Shown here in pieces: positions 32,293 to 43,299 of a stretch of DNA of 64,000 bases. The notes below the pieces were generated by a model, which saw only the letters and a program-made list of their open reading frames with translations, made no database searches and was not told the origin of the DNA. Position numbers and translations under genes: made by a program. This stretch comes from Undaria pinnatifida. Lineage: Eukaryota > Sar > Phaeophyceae > Laminariales > Alariaceae. Each line of letters begins with the position of its first letter. Positions within the stretch are counted from its first letter, which is position 1. The stretch covers positions 23,234,573 through 23,298,572 of the forward strand of contig JABAKD010000016.1 in assembly GCA_012845835.1 (NCBI GenBank), written 5' to 3'.

Positions 32293-32372
32293 GATGCAGT
32301 TGTTGTTGTCTCACATTAACTCTTGTCAAATATCTGCAGTCCGTGGTCACACGAAGGTGCTGGAGCCCTAGG
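32293..32372 (+). mobile_element. Interspersed repeat family B, partial copy 6
   Basis: GTTGTTGTTGTCTCACATTA, then CAGTCCGTGGTCACACGAAG and GTGCTGGAGCCCTAGG. It belongs to the same subfamily as 18880-19000. Confidence 0.7.
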
Positions 32373-32666
32373 AGGTTAGTGTGTGTAGTGTACTGTTTTC
32401 GTGGCGGCGAGTTATATCAGGGTACGGCATCGCATGCTGGGGTAATTACAATAGGCTTCTCACTGGTACCTTTTTCGTGTATCATGTCCCTTTGTGTGAC
32501 GGAGGCCGGCAGTTGGCATGGTTCGTGCAATCCATGCGGTTGGAAATAATAAACGTTTGGTCAGAGCCAAACACCTGCAAAATATCGCTAAGGGTATAAT
32601 AATATGCTTCTGTCTAGACTATAGTCTAGTGTTTCAGAGAACTGAATCAAACCGGGTGGTTTAGAC

Positions 32667-32885
32667 TTACGGCCGGTGGAAACCGGTAGCAGGTTTAGCA
32701 TGAACTCCATACTTTTGGAAAAGCCAGCGTCGAGCATATGGCATAGGACAGCTGGTCATGGGGTCTATTTGCCCGTTGAAGATCAAACCTGTCGAGTCGG
32801 GCTCATCGGCAGCTGTAGCACATAGACGTTTCTCTGACATGTATTTTAGATACCGGCTGGTGCAGCCGATGAGGTACACAAAATG
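32667..32885 (-). pseudogene. Minus-strand coding trace ending GFHRP, unit 1
   Basis: The minus-strand frame reads VYLIGCTSRYLKYM near its start and KPATGFHRP then a stop at its end. The second unit has YLTGFTRYLN (near 59820) and ASGFHRP then a stop (near 59505) in the same order and direction, at about the same distance (1.5 kb) beyond the paralogous plus-strand gene. No ATG precedes the start here; a TACCAGGTA motif (minus strand) lies about 8 bases upstream. Function unknown. Confidence 0.4.
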
Positions 32886-32899
32886 ATACCTGGTATAGT

Positions 32900-33780
32900 C
32901 TAGACCTGTCTATAGTCTATATTTTAGCTTTTTTTCAATGTATTCAACCCTGTATGGATTTGGTTGGCTCAAAAACAGTTTTTCGTCATTCCCTTCTGCT
33001 CCTTCAAGTTTTGTACTTTTTCCATCAGCTGTTGGCCAAGATTAACTTTGGTCGTTTGCGAAAAATATTGTTCAATTCAGGTAATAAACGGAAACCAAAC
33101 GCAGGAGGCAATCGCATCGGCATTACGCTAAGAATGCACGTGCCTCGAAAATCCAAAGACGGAATGAGGAAGTGGGAGCCCGGCTTAAAAGCTGCTCTTG
33201 GTCAGCCCTGCTTACAGTGACACGTAGCAGAGAGGTGTAGCTGTGTGCACCTGAAATATCAACGTACAGTTAGGAGTTTCGTTCTGGGTTCTAGAAGTTG
33301 TTACCACCGCAGCACCCCGGTGGGGATACGTGGGTGCGGACGACCAATCTCCTGCGTATCAATCATTGAGTTTATAACCCCGCTTTTTTTTTTTTAGCTG
33401 TGGCCCCAATCAGCTGAACATCCAAATACAGCGTGAAGACATAGCAGCAAACTCAATAGCTTCCGCAAAATTCTTTGGATACTTCAGTCAGCCGGGAAAA
33501 CGGAGAGATGGGGGGCACTGGTTGTATATCATCCTCCGTGGCCTTAAACATGGCAAAACCATCGACTCCCTACGCGTTCCAAACGCAACGGCCGTTCGCA
33601 TTATCACATGGAAATGAACCAATTCGGACAGGGTAGGGGGATCATTCGGGATGTTTTTCGCGGAATTGAGAAGTGCGGGAACCAGATATGCTTGCAAGTG
33701 AGTTACTAAACCTTGACCACCCCGACCAATTGCCCTTCGATTTCAATACGTTCTCGTCAATTTTGAGAATGGGAGGAGTC
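32900..33780. other. Unrecognised stretch
   Basis: I see no supported gene. Several TATAGTCTA-type motifs lie at its left edge (32893-32925). Confidence 0.4.
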
Positions 33781-34253
33781 CCTCAGCTACGAACAATGGA
33801 AAGACGATGCAATCACCACTGGCTGCCCTCTACAGAACGAAGGATCACATCGACGACACAAACCACAGAGGGATTTGGTTAATTTTCCACCCACGTAGTT
33901 TGTTGGTGAAACTCCTTGAGTCCCACCCTACCGACGTCTGGGAAGGCGAGAGAATCACGAAGATCTGTGCGGTTTCTGGCCGGCACGGTCTATCGATGTA
34001 TTACATGCTGTCCTTAGAATGCCGACGCATGTATGTGCACTCTTATCCCAGAAAAAAAGCTTTGCCCTATGCCAACCGAGATCTGAGAGCTGAGAGGGAT
34101 GCTTTCATGCTTCGGCGTACCAGCGAGGATGCTTGCAGTCGTCGGTGGGCTCCTCAAACGAATGTAGGCTCGCTTGTGCGGATGATGGCGAGCACTCTGA
34201 ACGAATTTACATCACTCAGCGGCTGCATTAGGGCTGCGAGCTGCCGGCGCTAA
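33781..34253 (+). pseudogene. Possible LINE reverse transcriptase fragment
   Basis: The ATG frame at 33807 (148 codons) reads LYRTKD, DDTNHRGIWLIFHPRSLLVK and LLESH. This resembles the start of LINE reverse transcriptases, where a KK(G/D)D segment is followed by N(Y)RGI-L----K---K(L). The following 100 residues do not match later motifs that I can see, so it would be a short, diverged fragment. It could also be an unrelated open frame. Confidence 0.3.
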
Positions 34254-34259
34254 TGTGCA

Positions 34260-35939
34260 AATAGGTCTTCCCCATGCAACAATAATGGGCGTGTTGGGCG
34301 TTCGCTTCATGGAGGAAAGCCACCATGAAGACCTAGTTTAATTCGTGGAGTATGAGGCGGGTGCCGACGATGAACCGCTCGTTGGTATACGTGCCATAGG
34401 CCGTGCCGTATGAGGAACGCTGCTGCGCCGACTACGAAAGCGTTGAATCTAGGTCGGCGGAAGTGTCGCTATATATATCATGAGGATGACAGTCGTTGGC
34501 TCACCGTTTCGGACAGGAAACGATTGGAACGCTGCCCCAAATACAGGGCCAGACGTCCTGGACTCATTCGTTCTTTGGCAAAGGAGCAGGGTGGTAGCAT
34601 ACTCAGATGACCCCGTTCTTTTGCCTGGACGGCATTATCGACAAAGAAATCAAGCTTGTGGTTGACATGGTATCGATCCCGGCCCATGTGGGCATGGTAC
34701 TGACAGTTATGTCCAGAGATTCACTCACAAGAAGTGACGACCGTACTGCTCTCATCGAAAGGTTCCATGGCGAAAGTCCGTGTTGTTGAAAACTTGCTTA
34801 ATTGACTATGACGTGGACACTCAACACGAAACATGTTACCATGTTCTGGGGTGCACCGACCACATCAACAGCACCGTACGCTAAAGTCGTCAAAAAGCAA
34901 ATAAATATGCGAAAGCATCGAGGAGATCGCTCCTAAATGGCGGTTTTCGATTGGCGTAGGTAGTGGTAGAGCAAAACAACCGCGGGTTCATTGCCAAGAA
35001 GGGTAGTGTTTGTTTTTGGTGTCCGCACGGTCGAGACAATCGCGGATCACGTGGAAGACCGACGAACTAGCAAAAATGCCTCACGGGCAGCCTCGAATTT
35101 CTTTTACCCGACGAAGGTTGGACGAAACTAGCAACCCGCCATGGCGCGCTTGAAGTGGAGACCCTGCTATGCGTAAAAGCAGAGCAAAATATGGGTAAGG
35201 AGTAGCGGGGGGTCTTTGAACCGAACGGCTCATGGTCAAGTGGCACAAAGAAGTGGTGGATAAGAGCAGGAAGCGTCACGCATCCGACCTAAATGTGATG
35301 TACAAGGCAAAGTGGCCTAGGGGCGGGCGGGGGATAGGGGGGTGTTAGCGACACCGTCGTCGAGAAAAGCGGGTGGGAGGCGGCCAACAGACTAGCAGGG
35401 CATCAGCCTGGTGACTTCGCGCTGCATTACCTATCGATGGATTGGGCGTTGGCACCAGCGCAAAGTGGATCATTCTTAGAGAGGGTGGTCCTTCAAGAAG
35501 ACCTGTCGAGCCTGGCGCTGATAAGAAAAACGAAACGAACAACGCAGAACACTAGGGATCAAGTATTTTGAACACTTGCCGAAGTAAATTAGGCGGAATG
35601 TCTCAGGAACAGTCGGGCCATGGGACGGCGTGTGTCAAACTGCAACGGAATCGTGCCAACCTTGAGTTGGAAGAAGTGTAAATGATCGTTGATCATCCAT
35701 GGTGTTCCGTCTCCCAATGCAGCGTTCCGAAGACCCCTTGACCATGACATATACAAGGAAATTTTGGTAACAAGAAAGTTGGCGTAGATATGTCGACCGC
35801 CGGGAGGTTATTGTCGCGTGTGAGGTGTGAGACCATTGGAACGTGGCTTCCTTCAAGCCTCACAGAAGCATTATTAAAATGGATAACAACATACTTCGAA
35901 GTAAGCCATTCTTTTCACTTTCAGCTATATTGAAGACTA
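34260..35939. other. Unrecognised stretch
   Basis: I see no supported gene. Several short overlapping frames occur on both strands, none with motifs I can name. Confidence 0.4.
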
Positions 35940-36195
35940 ATTTCTCTGATGGTGGTATCCGTACACAACGGTAGCTTGCGCTGCCGGGTTTGTGACGAAG
36001 ACCACTGATAGGGACAGCTCACGGTATACCTACAATGGGACTCGAAGGGTGCGCCAGCTAGCGTTGGGCTGCGAAAGCAACTGACTTAAATCGACACACG
36101 ACGCGTATGAAAATACTTGGAAAGTGTGGTGAGCGAAAGCTATATTTTTCCCCATCCGCCGAATGATGAAAAATTGAAAAATTAAAAAGGTGGTG
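35940..36195 (+). mobile_element. A-tailed interspersed repeat family C, copy 2
   Basis: ACAACGGTAGCTTGCGCTGC, GACGAAGACCACTGATAGGG, GGGTGCGCCAGCTAGCGTTG, GCTGCGAAAGCAACTGA, ATCGACACACGACGCGTATG, then the A-rich 3' end. It is the forward orientation of 43300-43640. Confidence 0.85.
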
Positions 36196-36963
36196 ACAGA
36201 CTCTTTCCTCGGGTTTTCACGCATTATTGTGAGAACTATGATTGCGCCAAACATACGGGTAGGTCGTAACAGCAACCTGGGTGGTGTTGCTACTTCCAAT
36301 TGGCCACGGCTCCCAATACGCTGAGTACATTACCCGGTACGCTAAGAGTATCCACAGCCGAAACGAATTTTTCATATGAACAGAAGAGATCAGAACTAGC
36401 GCCTACCGGCAGGAAGGAATGCATCACAAATTGATAGTAAAGTAATTAGACACTGCTCGGCCCTGTTTTGAACAACCCGGGGATTTGCCTCCGAAGTGAC
36501 ATTGACTGCCAGCGTGATACCTCCTGTTCTCATCCCTGGTCTGCGGTCGGTTGTACCTGCTTGTTACACTGTATTCCGCGTTCACCACTGCACTGAAGGT
36601 GAGATGCATCACCGCTGTCGCCGGCCTCTCGCCCAAACAGTCATCACGGATTCGCCAGAACGAAATATTAACATTAAGTTTTTCCAGCAAAACATTTAAA
36701 CAAATTCGGGGCATTCTCAATGTCAACCGCCACCAGGATAGTACCGGATTGTAAGGAGGAGAGAGACGACCGCAGAGGACGAAACCCACATAGGGCGCTG
36801 ATAGTGCAGTTCCTACGTGAATGCCTAAATTGTCCTAGGTTCGTCACGTAAGGAGCTCTAACGTTTCGTTGAGAACTGTTCAACGGAAAGCGCAACCCGA
36901 TAAAAAATCTCATGGTATAGTTGTATAGTCTATACGTATAAACGAATTATTATGTACCACGGT
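36196..36963. other. Unrecognised stretch
   Basis: I see no supported gene or repeat match. Confidence 0.4.
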
Positions 36964-36967
36964 TAGT

Positions 36968-37224
36968 GAGTCATCCCACGGTAGGGGTTGCAGTTGTATG
37001 ATTGCGCCAAAAAGTCCCTGGGCGATTGAGTTCCTCACGTACGTGAAGGAACTGCCGGTCAACGAAGCAATTTCACGAGTACATTATATTTTTGGACTAA
37101 GGCATGGAAGCTTAGTCGGGTTGTGCGACCGAATGCCTTCGAAGTAATTTTCTGGGTGAAATATTGAGTTCCTTATGTTTGGAGCTCAGGAACTTGCTGC
37201 TGCAACCCTACCGTGGGATGGCTC
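36968..37224. mobile_element. MITE M4 with 4-bp target duplication (TAGT), 257 bp
   Basis: The left end is GAGTCATCCCACGGTAGGGG and continues TTGCAG. The right end, read inwards on the minus strand, is GAGCCATCCCACGGTAGGG then TTGCAG, a 25-26-base inverted repeat. TAGT lies immediately outside both ends (36964-36967 and 37225-37228). An internal hairpin (GAGTTCCTCACGTACGTGAAGGAACT region) is near 37029. There is no coding sequence. Confidence 0.9.
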
Positions 37225-37228
37225 TAGT

Positions 37229-38700
37229 TGTATATATTATATGCACCACCATATAGTTGTACATATTATATTCCACGGTATAAACCTAGACTAGTTGTAT
37301 AGACTATATTATTTACTGCAAGGAATAAGATCAATATCGTCGTACGCAAATTGGGATCCAACGATGCTGGGTGCCGTGCTGATGTAGCATCTTAGTATGT
37401 TGGTTCGTTATCAACGGAGGAGTCCTGTGGGTCAGGAACACGTATACCAAGGAAGTGATACAGTCCCCCCATTTCACGGGTCCACATAAACCAGTGGAAT
37501 TCGCGACCAGAATAGGACCGCCAGGAAATCTCACCACGGAGCAGTTCGACGAGTTGACAGCGTCGCATGCAGGGGGTATGGTTGTTCTGCAGAAGGATTT
37601 TTTAGCCAAATTTGGTACGCTGTGGTGATGACGAGTGCGACCCTTGATGGGTTTTACCTGAAGAGGCCCAACATGCTGCGTTGGGGGTTGGGAGGTGTGC
37701 ACATTTTCGTCACGCCACCGGCACAAACACGGGCGTACACGCTAGCTAGTGCTACAATAAGGCCGCTACGTTTGTTGAGGCGAACCCGCGCCACGAATAG
37801 TAGGAGGCTTCCGCTTGAGTAGTGAGGTGCTTTTGATTGGGCTACGGGACAAGGTGTGTGGGTGCTACACCACTGTATACAGGGTAGTCTATACCTCTAG
37901 ACTACATATTGACAGTCTGAGGTCAATCCATCTATTTGCTTTCGAAAATGCTTCAACGTGAGCTATACGCGAGGGGGCAACAAAAGCGTCCACGCCGACG
38001 GTAACACTGATCGGAACAAGATGGAAAATGACGAGATAGCGAGCGTAGAGTAGGAAAGGAGGAAGGGTGGCGGGCGGGGAACGGGGGGAAGGCGGTGGCA
38101 GCGAATAAAGTGGTGTGGAAGAGCGAGTTGGGAAGGAGGCTAGTAAGAAATAAAATTATTGGCGATGGAACGCGGGGAAGGAGAGGACGGGGCGCCGACG
38201 AGTGACGGAGGCAAGATGACGACAGAGAAGGGAGCATGTTCTCCAGGGTCAGAGGAATTTTAGGTGACGGCGATATTGACCTAGGGAAGGGCAGTATATT
38301 CAGTGTTGTTGAAATTCAAAGCAGAACCTATCCCGCCGGGAAGATATTTCGAAGGCCACATCACTGGGTTTCGTCACCCACGGTCTCCAGTCGCCTCTGT
38401 GTCACTCATCTGCGGCACTATTACATCAACAGACGCACACGGGCTGCAACGCACAGGGGCTGGAAGGGAGGCAAAGCGGACAGCCGGAATGGGCCTGGCC
38501 TGATGGTTTTAATCCAACATGCTCCGGCTATATGCTCGTCCTATAGCATGGTTTATGGGCCTAAAGTTACTAGTATCTCGCCTGGGAATTCGACGTGCCT
38601 GCTCTAGGTGAGCCCGACCGACTCTGTTGTTGGTAGACTGCTTGCGAATATCCTCAGCAGCGACGACGAGAACAACACCGCCAACAGCATGCTAAGAATA
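37229..38700. other. Unrecognised stretch
   Basis: I see no supported gene. The left 100 bases hold several TATAGTCTA/TAGACTATA motifs. The frames 37331-37726 (minus) and 38236-38607 (plus) have no visible domain. Confidence 0.4.
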
Positions 38701-38701
38701 C

Positions 38702-38812
38702 GTTAGGGGTAGGGCATACTGCACCTGGCATACGAATCTGTATGTACCTATGAATACCTTGGGGGTAGGGCATACTGCACCTGGCATACGAATCTGCATG
38801 TACCTATTTCAA
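38702..38812 (+). repeat. Near-perfect 56-bp tandem duplication
   Basis: GGGGTAGGGCATACTGCACC and TGGCATACGAATCTG(T/C)ATGT, then ACCTAT, occur at about 38706 and again at about 38762. Confidence 0.9.
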
Positions 38813-38929
38813 TGTGTGCTAACACACGTTTATTGATTAGCTTACATACTTGCGCGTGTGGTATAGACTATGTGTCAAGTATTCATATAAGGGTAGGTAT
38901 ACACTTACCCATAGTCTATTTACTACGAA

Positions 38930-39300
38930 CAAGTGTCGAGAGTCCATGCATGCATTAAGTATGTCGAGCACCCACGGCCGTAAGTGTGCACCGTGATGGC
39001 GCTCATATTTCTTACGCATATGGTAGGTGACAAGCATTCATGCACTCAAACCTACCAACAAGCGTGTATGTATTCATATATGCATGCCCTGGCGAGCATG
39101 CGTGCATGGCAAGCATACACTTTTCCGCATAATAGGCGACAAGCGCTCACGAACCCACAATGAACGGGTGTCGAGCATCCAGGTGTATATACATGCATGC
39201 ACTGGCAATCGCACATGTGATGGTGAGAACACATACTCGCGCATACAATGGTAGGTGACAGACATTAAATGCGACGATATAGGCCAGCGCTCATGCCGTA
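38930..39300 (+). repeat. Degenerate ~115-bp tandem repeat with ATGCATGC motifs
   Basis: CGCATA..GGTAGGTGACAAGC-type phrases recur near 39018, 39127 and 39240. GTCGAGCA(T/C)CCA and ATGCATGC recur between them. Confidence 0.6.
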
Positions 39301-40055
39301 GCATATGTACTCCTGGTACCCACACGAAATACTAGCGTCTCGAATCCATGTGTTTAGTTGTATGTGCTAGGGAGCGTAGGTGTCTACGTGTATTGTGGAT
39401 GTCGAGCCTCCACGCGCAAGCAAAAGCGAGCACAAACTGATGTACGTCATGTCGAGCATGCGATGAGAAGCATGCACACTATCCTGAATAAATCCTGGTG
39501 CTCGAGAGCATCGAGCATCCACGTCAAACTTGCGGAAACCCTAGTTCGATTCTCGGATTGGACACCGTGTTACAGAGTCGAGCTGTGTCTGCATAATCCA
39601 TGATAGAGTGGCAGCCCCTGCTTCGCAGGTCTATCGCGAGATATAATTTCACTCTTTGAACGTCGTATTGTTTAGTCTCCAGGTCCACGCATCAGGTATA
39701 TCTCTTGTGATGCCTGCTCTAACGTCATCCTCATATCCTCGTAGTCACACTCAAGCTCTTCCGAGTTCATGTAAAATACTGCCACCTACATAGTCATAGT
39801 CCCCTGCAGCATGCTGTCTCAGTCGTCTTCTTGTGTAGGACAGTTGAACGATCGAAGTAAGAGGAAGAAGGAGGTTGCATGGGGGCCGATGCTCCACTTC
39901 GCAGCAACCACCAAGTTACTCCTCGTAACACATACTCGTCATAAATATATACTCCGCGAGATTCCTCGCATACGACACCTAGCGACACTCTCTGAGATTG
40001 AAAGTTCGTGACGCTTTGTATGCGGCGGTAACTTCTTCCTTGGCTGTTCGGCGAG
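39301..40055. other. Unrecognised stretch
   Basis: I see no supported gene. GTCGAGCAT phrases continue to about 39530. Confidence 0.4.
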
Positions 40056-40575
40056 ACAAGCTGTGGAAAACCCGAATACCCACCTTACCAGAAGACACCG
40101 CCATAACAATTACCCAGCTGGACGATGTTTGCGCGGATAGCCGGTGAAAAAAACGGAACCGGGCGGGACACGGAACAACTGCCTCACAGCCCTGAGAAAC
40201 GACGTCGCCGTTTTTCGATCCACCAAAGAATTCACGGAGGTTTCGCCACGTCAGTTTCGAGTTGAACCGTGATGTAGGTCCATGCAGCAAAAAAGGCGGG
40301 CAAGTGATACCGGCAAACGCTTGAAGCAGCCGAACGGTTCATTGGCAGGTTGCATGTTGACGAGGAGAAAGAAAATAGGTCAGAGCACTGCGCCGCCTGG
40401 AGTCTTGAAGTTCAAATCGAACAGGGGGGTGGGGGGAGTAGGGAAACCGCTGTTTGATATTTTTTTTACACCAAGAAGGAGGCGGCAGACAGGGTAACAA
40501 AGCACCAGCCAGATTGGCAAATAGAACCACCTGTCTACGTTGCCTCAAGCTACTGCGACTACCTTTTGTATTTTG
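40056..40575 (+). pseudogene. LINE ORF2 C-terminal end and 3' UTR, copy 1, decayed
   Basis: It aligns in order with 48170-48610: MFARIAGEKNGTG (compare IIFARIARGKHPG), RRRRFSIHQRIHGG, AAKKAGK.YR (compare AAKKAGNWYRRVLGAAKR), AERFIGRLHVDEEK, then G-runs and the shared 3' UTR end GTAACAAA(G)..CCAG(C/G)C..ATT...CTACTGCGACTACCTTTT. Frameshifts and stops are present throughout. Confidence 0.65.
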
Positions 40576-40769
40576 TTCTCGTGTTTCGTGTTTTGGGGTG
40601 CCTTCTCCACCCCCCTCCGGGGTCACGGGTCAACCGATACAGCGGTACAGCCACTGCCGGTACGGGGGGTCTCCCTGAGCAGTTGTCCCCTTTTCCCTTT
40701 GATGTGATGCCCTTCCCGCTTCTTTGTCCCTATATTTTTTTTATAGGGTCAATTGCGTTGTGGTTTTTT

Positions 40770-41830
40770 TTATCGGTTCGGTATGGTTCGGTGCGGTTAA
40801 CCGCACCGCATCTGCACCGTAGGATTCTCCCGCCATTGAAACCCCCGCAACATTTTTACGTGGGGTTTGGGAAATCTCGGAGAACCGCACTGAACCGCAC
40901 CGTAGGACATATTACATATATAAACCGCATCGTAGGGATCACGACATCTGAAAACGCCACCGAACCGAATAATGGCGTTTACGCTTTCTGACAACCACAC
41001 CGATCCGTGCACCATAGGATATATCACAACACCGAGCCGCACCGTAATAAAAAACCGCAGCGAACCGCACGGTAAGATTAGGAATGTCGTCGAAACCGAA
41101 TTGCACCGTGTGCACCAAGCTACGATGCCAGAAAAAAACAGATCATTTACATTTAACGGTGCGATTCACTTAAAACGGCGGAAACCCTGCGTTTGCATAG
41201 GCCGCGGAACGGTTCTATACGGTCAAGGTTTCGCACGGTTCATGACGGTTTATGCACGGTTTCACGTCAAGAGTGTTCCCACTAGCGTGGTTGATTTGCG
41301 CACGGTTTATTCATACGATTCGCGGAATAGACACGGCAGTTTTCTTAGTGCTCCGAGAAAAGGCTTGAAACCTGGTGTACAACCCCGCGGTTTTGTACGG
41401 TATAGTCTAGCTAGACTGCTTGTATTTATACGGTACTTGTACACCGCAGATAAGATGTGATTTAGTACGGATTTACTTGCGGGGATTGGAACCGCCCGAA
41501 GCCAAGACCGTTCAACGGAGAACCGCACCAAACCGCATTGTTGTAGGATGCATCACCGCACCGAATCGCGACGTAGGGTTTACCATAAAAAATTTGAAAA
41601 AAAAAATCCTGAAAACCAAAACAAACCGCACCATAGGATTCCAGTGTTGCTCCGAAAACGGCATCGAGCCGCGCAATATGATGTTGTTGTTGTTGTTCTC
41701 ACATTAACTCGCATAATCAAGACGTATGATACACGAAAGCACCGAATCCCACCGTGGCATTTACGTGTTTTTTAAACCCGCACCGAGTCACACCGTAGGA
41801 CTTCCACTTTGTCAAAAACGTGGCTCGCTG
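40770..41830. repeat. Block of diverged AACCGCACCGTAGGAT-type repeats
   Basis: Phrases such as GAACCGCACCGTAGGA, AACCGCACTGAACCGCACCG, AACCGCATCGTAGGG and CCGAGCCGCACCGTAA recur at irregular 35-60-base spacing at 40770-41130 and 41500-41830. Between them (41200-41320) the complementary form appears (TTTCGCACGGTTCATGACGG, GCACGGTTT). The left edge contains the palindrome GGTGCGGTTAACCGCACC (40788-40805). A family B fragment interrupts it at 41680-41725. Confidence 0.7.
41680..41725 (+). mobile_element. Interspersed repeat family B, short fragment
   Basis: (GTT)n followed by CTCACATTAACTCGCATAAT, CAAGACG. Only the tail and the first ~25 bases are present. Confidence 0.7.
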
Positions 41831-42110
41831 TCGGTTGTGCCTTGTTTTTCATCTTCGTTGGGCCGTCCTGTTTTCTTTTTTCTTTCCATTTTTTTTTTTT
41901 TTCCTTGTCTATTTCATTATTTCCTATCCATCGTGATTTTTATTCTTTTCTACTGCAAATGGCCTGGTGTGTTAGCTTGCATATTTTTGTTTTTTGCCCT
42001 CAAGCTCATTGCGGTTGGCATTGCATGGCCGAATCCACACGCTGTATTTACAATGTGTACATCTCCTTCGTAGGTTGTGACCACAGAGGTCCTCTCCGTA
42101 TGAGGCATTA
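41815..42110 (+). repeat. Dispersed repeat family E, copy 2
   Basis: It matches 8870-9260 in order (CTCGCTGTCGGTTGTGCCTT, GTTTTTCATCTTCGTTGGGC, T-rich stretch, GCTCATTGCGGTTGGCATTG) and ends with GTTGTGACCACAGAGGTCC. Confidence 0.6.
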
Positions 42111-42299
42111 GCGCGGACGTTCCTTCCGTGTTTATTGTGCTGTATGTGTGGATGGGTTGAAACATCAGTTTGATGTGAAGGACAAATACATGTAGTATAT
42201 TACAAGTACCAACAACGCAGCTGCACAATGATGAGTATTGACCCGAAATTCGTCGAACTCAGGGCTGACGCCCATCAAATATTTTTTATAAAATACATA

Positions 42300-42475
42300 C
42301 CGAAGTATAAGATAGCTACACTGCTGTAATTGCGCAAGGGGAACCGACGACCTACATCCTTAATGAGGACACACAATCCGTAATGCGCGCGATCGGAGTA
42401 TCACACACAGCTTGCAAAGATGAGTTTCGACAAAACGTTCGATCTCACAGCTGGAATGTATATATATTTTTATAT
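42300..42475 (+). repeat. C-rich repeat family D, 3' end only
   Basis: ATAGCTACACTGCTGTAATT, TTAATGAGGACACACAATCC, GCGCGATCGGAGTATCACAC, GATGAGTTTCGACAAAACGT, TCGATCTCACAGCTGG. It has the same terminal ~165 bases as other copies. Confidence 0.85.
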
Positions 42476-42589
42476 TGTTCGTAGTATATTGTGAGCACTA
42501 AGACTTGTCGGTTGACCTGTTGGGTGCTAAACAACCTTGGCACCTTTTAGCACTGCCTCTCCTACACGTTATACCCCTAAAAACATCGC

Positions 42590-42735
42590 AGGCTGACTCC
42601 CGATTTCACTTTTATATGTTCTGGTGGAGGCATGAATTGCGTCAGCTGTGATATACCAGGTATGCGTGTACCACCTTCATGAATTGCGTCAGCTGTGATA
42701 TGTGTGTGTGTGTGTTCTTCACATTAAACCGTTTT
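42590..42735 (-). mobile_element. Interspersed repeat family B, partial copy with internal duplication
   Basis: CTGACTCCCGATTTCACTTT, GGAGGCATGAATTGCGTCAG, CTGTGATATACCAGGTATGC (TA-CCAGG-TA inserted at the site that reads GATATATGC elsewhere), GTGTACCACCTT, then a second CATGAATTGCGTCAGCTGTG, a (GT)n run and CACATTAA. Confidence 0.7.
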
Positions 42736-42739
42736 TCTA

Positions 42740-42905
42740 CTCGTCGACATCCAGCACACCCATTGTCCGTACTGATTCTTCACCCTAGAAAGATCAGCTC
42801 TGTGGTCACAAGCCACGACACAGAGATAATGCATCGTAATGCATTCGACAACGCAATGTCATGCCCTAGTACTGGGTACGACAGGCACAACATACATACG
42901 TCAGC
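42740..42905 (-). repeat. Possible family E fragment
   Basis: GCTCTGTGGTCACAAGCCAC, CACAGAGATAATGCATCG resembles the 49300-49350 copy (GCTGTGGTCACAAACTATGG, CTCAGAGATT). The match is short. Confidence 0.35.
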
Positions 42906-42924
42906 AACAGAAATACATTGGAAG

Positions 42925-43140
42925 AGAGAAATACGAAATAAACAAAAACAAAAACAAAAACAAAAAACAAAAACAAAATAAGAAAACAAATAAAAACAAA
43001 GATAAAAATAAAACAAAAAATGAAACAAACAAAACGAAGGGGAAATCGAAGAAACAACCCAACCGGAGAGGAGAGCCAAAGCTCGGAAAAGAAACACAAT
43101 AAAATGAAATAAAATAAATTAAAGTAAAACCAAAATAAGA
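42925..43140 (+). repeat. (CAAAAA)n-type A-rich low-complexity tract
   Basis: A tract of ACAAAAACAAAAAC, then more irregular A-rich sequence. Lysine/asparagine-rich (plus) and phenylalanine-rich (minus) frames over it are artefacts. Confidence 0.85.
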
Positions 43141-43254
43141 TAATCCGAACACGAGCCAAAAACCTGGACACGCAAGGAGGGAACAAAGGGGAAAAAAATA
43201 CCCCAGAAAAAGACGAAAAGTGCTATGTACCTACTAGTCGGCCTGGTACCTTGC

Positions 43255-43292
43255 TACCCTGATATACCAGGTATGCGTGTACCACCTTTGAT
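43255..43292 (-). mobile_element. Interspersed repeat family B, tiny fragment with TACCAGGTA
   Basis: CTGATATACCAGGTATGCGT, GTACCACCTTTGAT. It has the same inserted TA-CCAGG-TA at the same place as the 42650 copy. Confidence 0.6.
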
Positions 43293-43299
43293 TTGCTGT

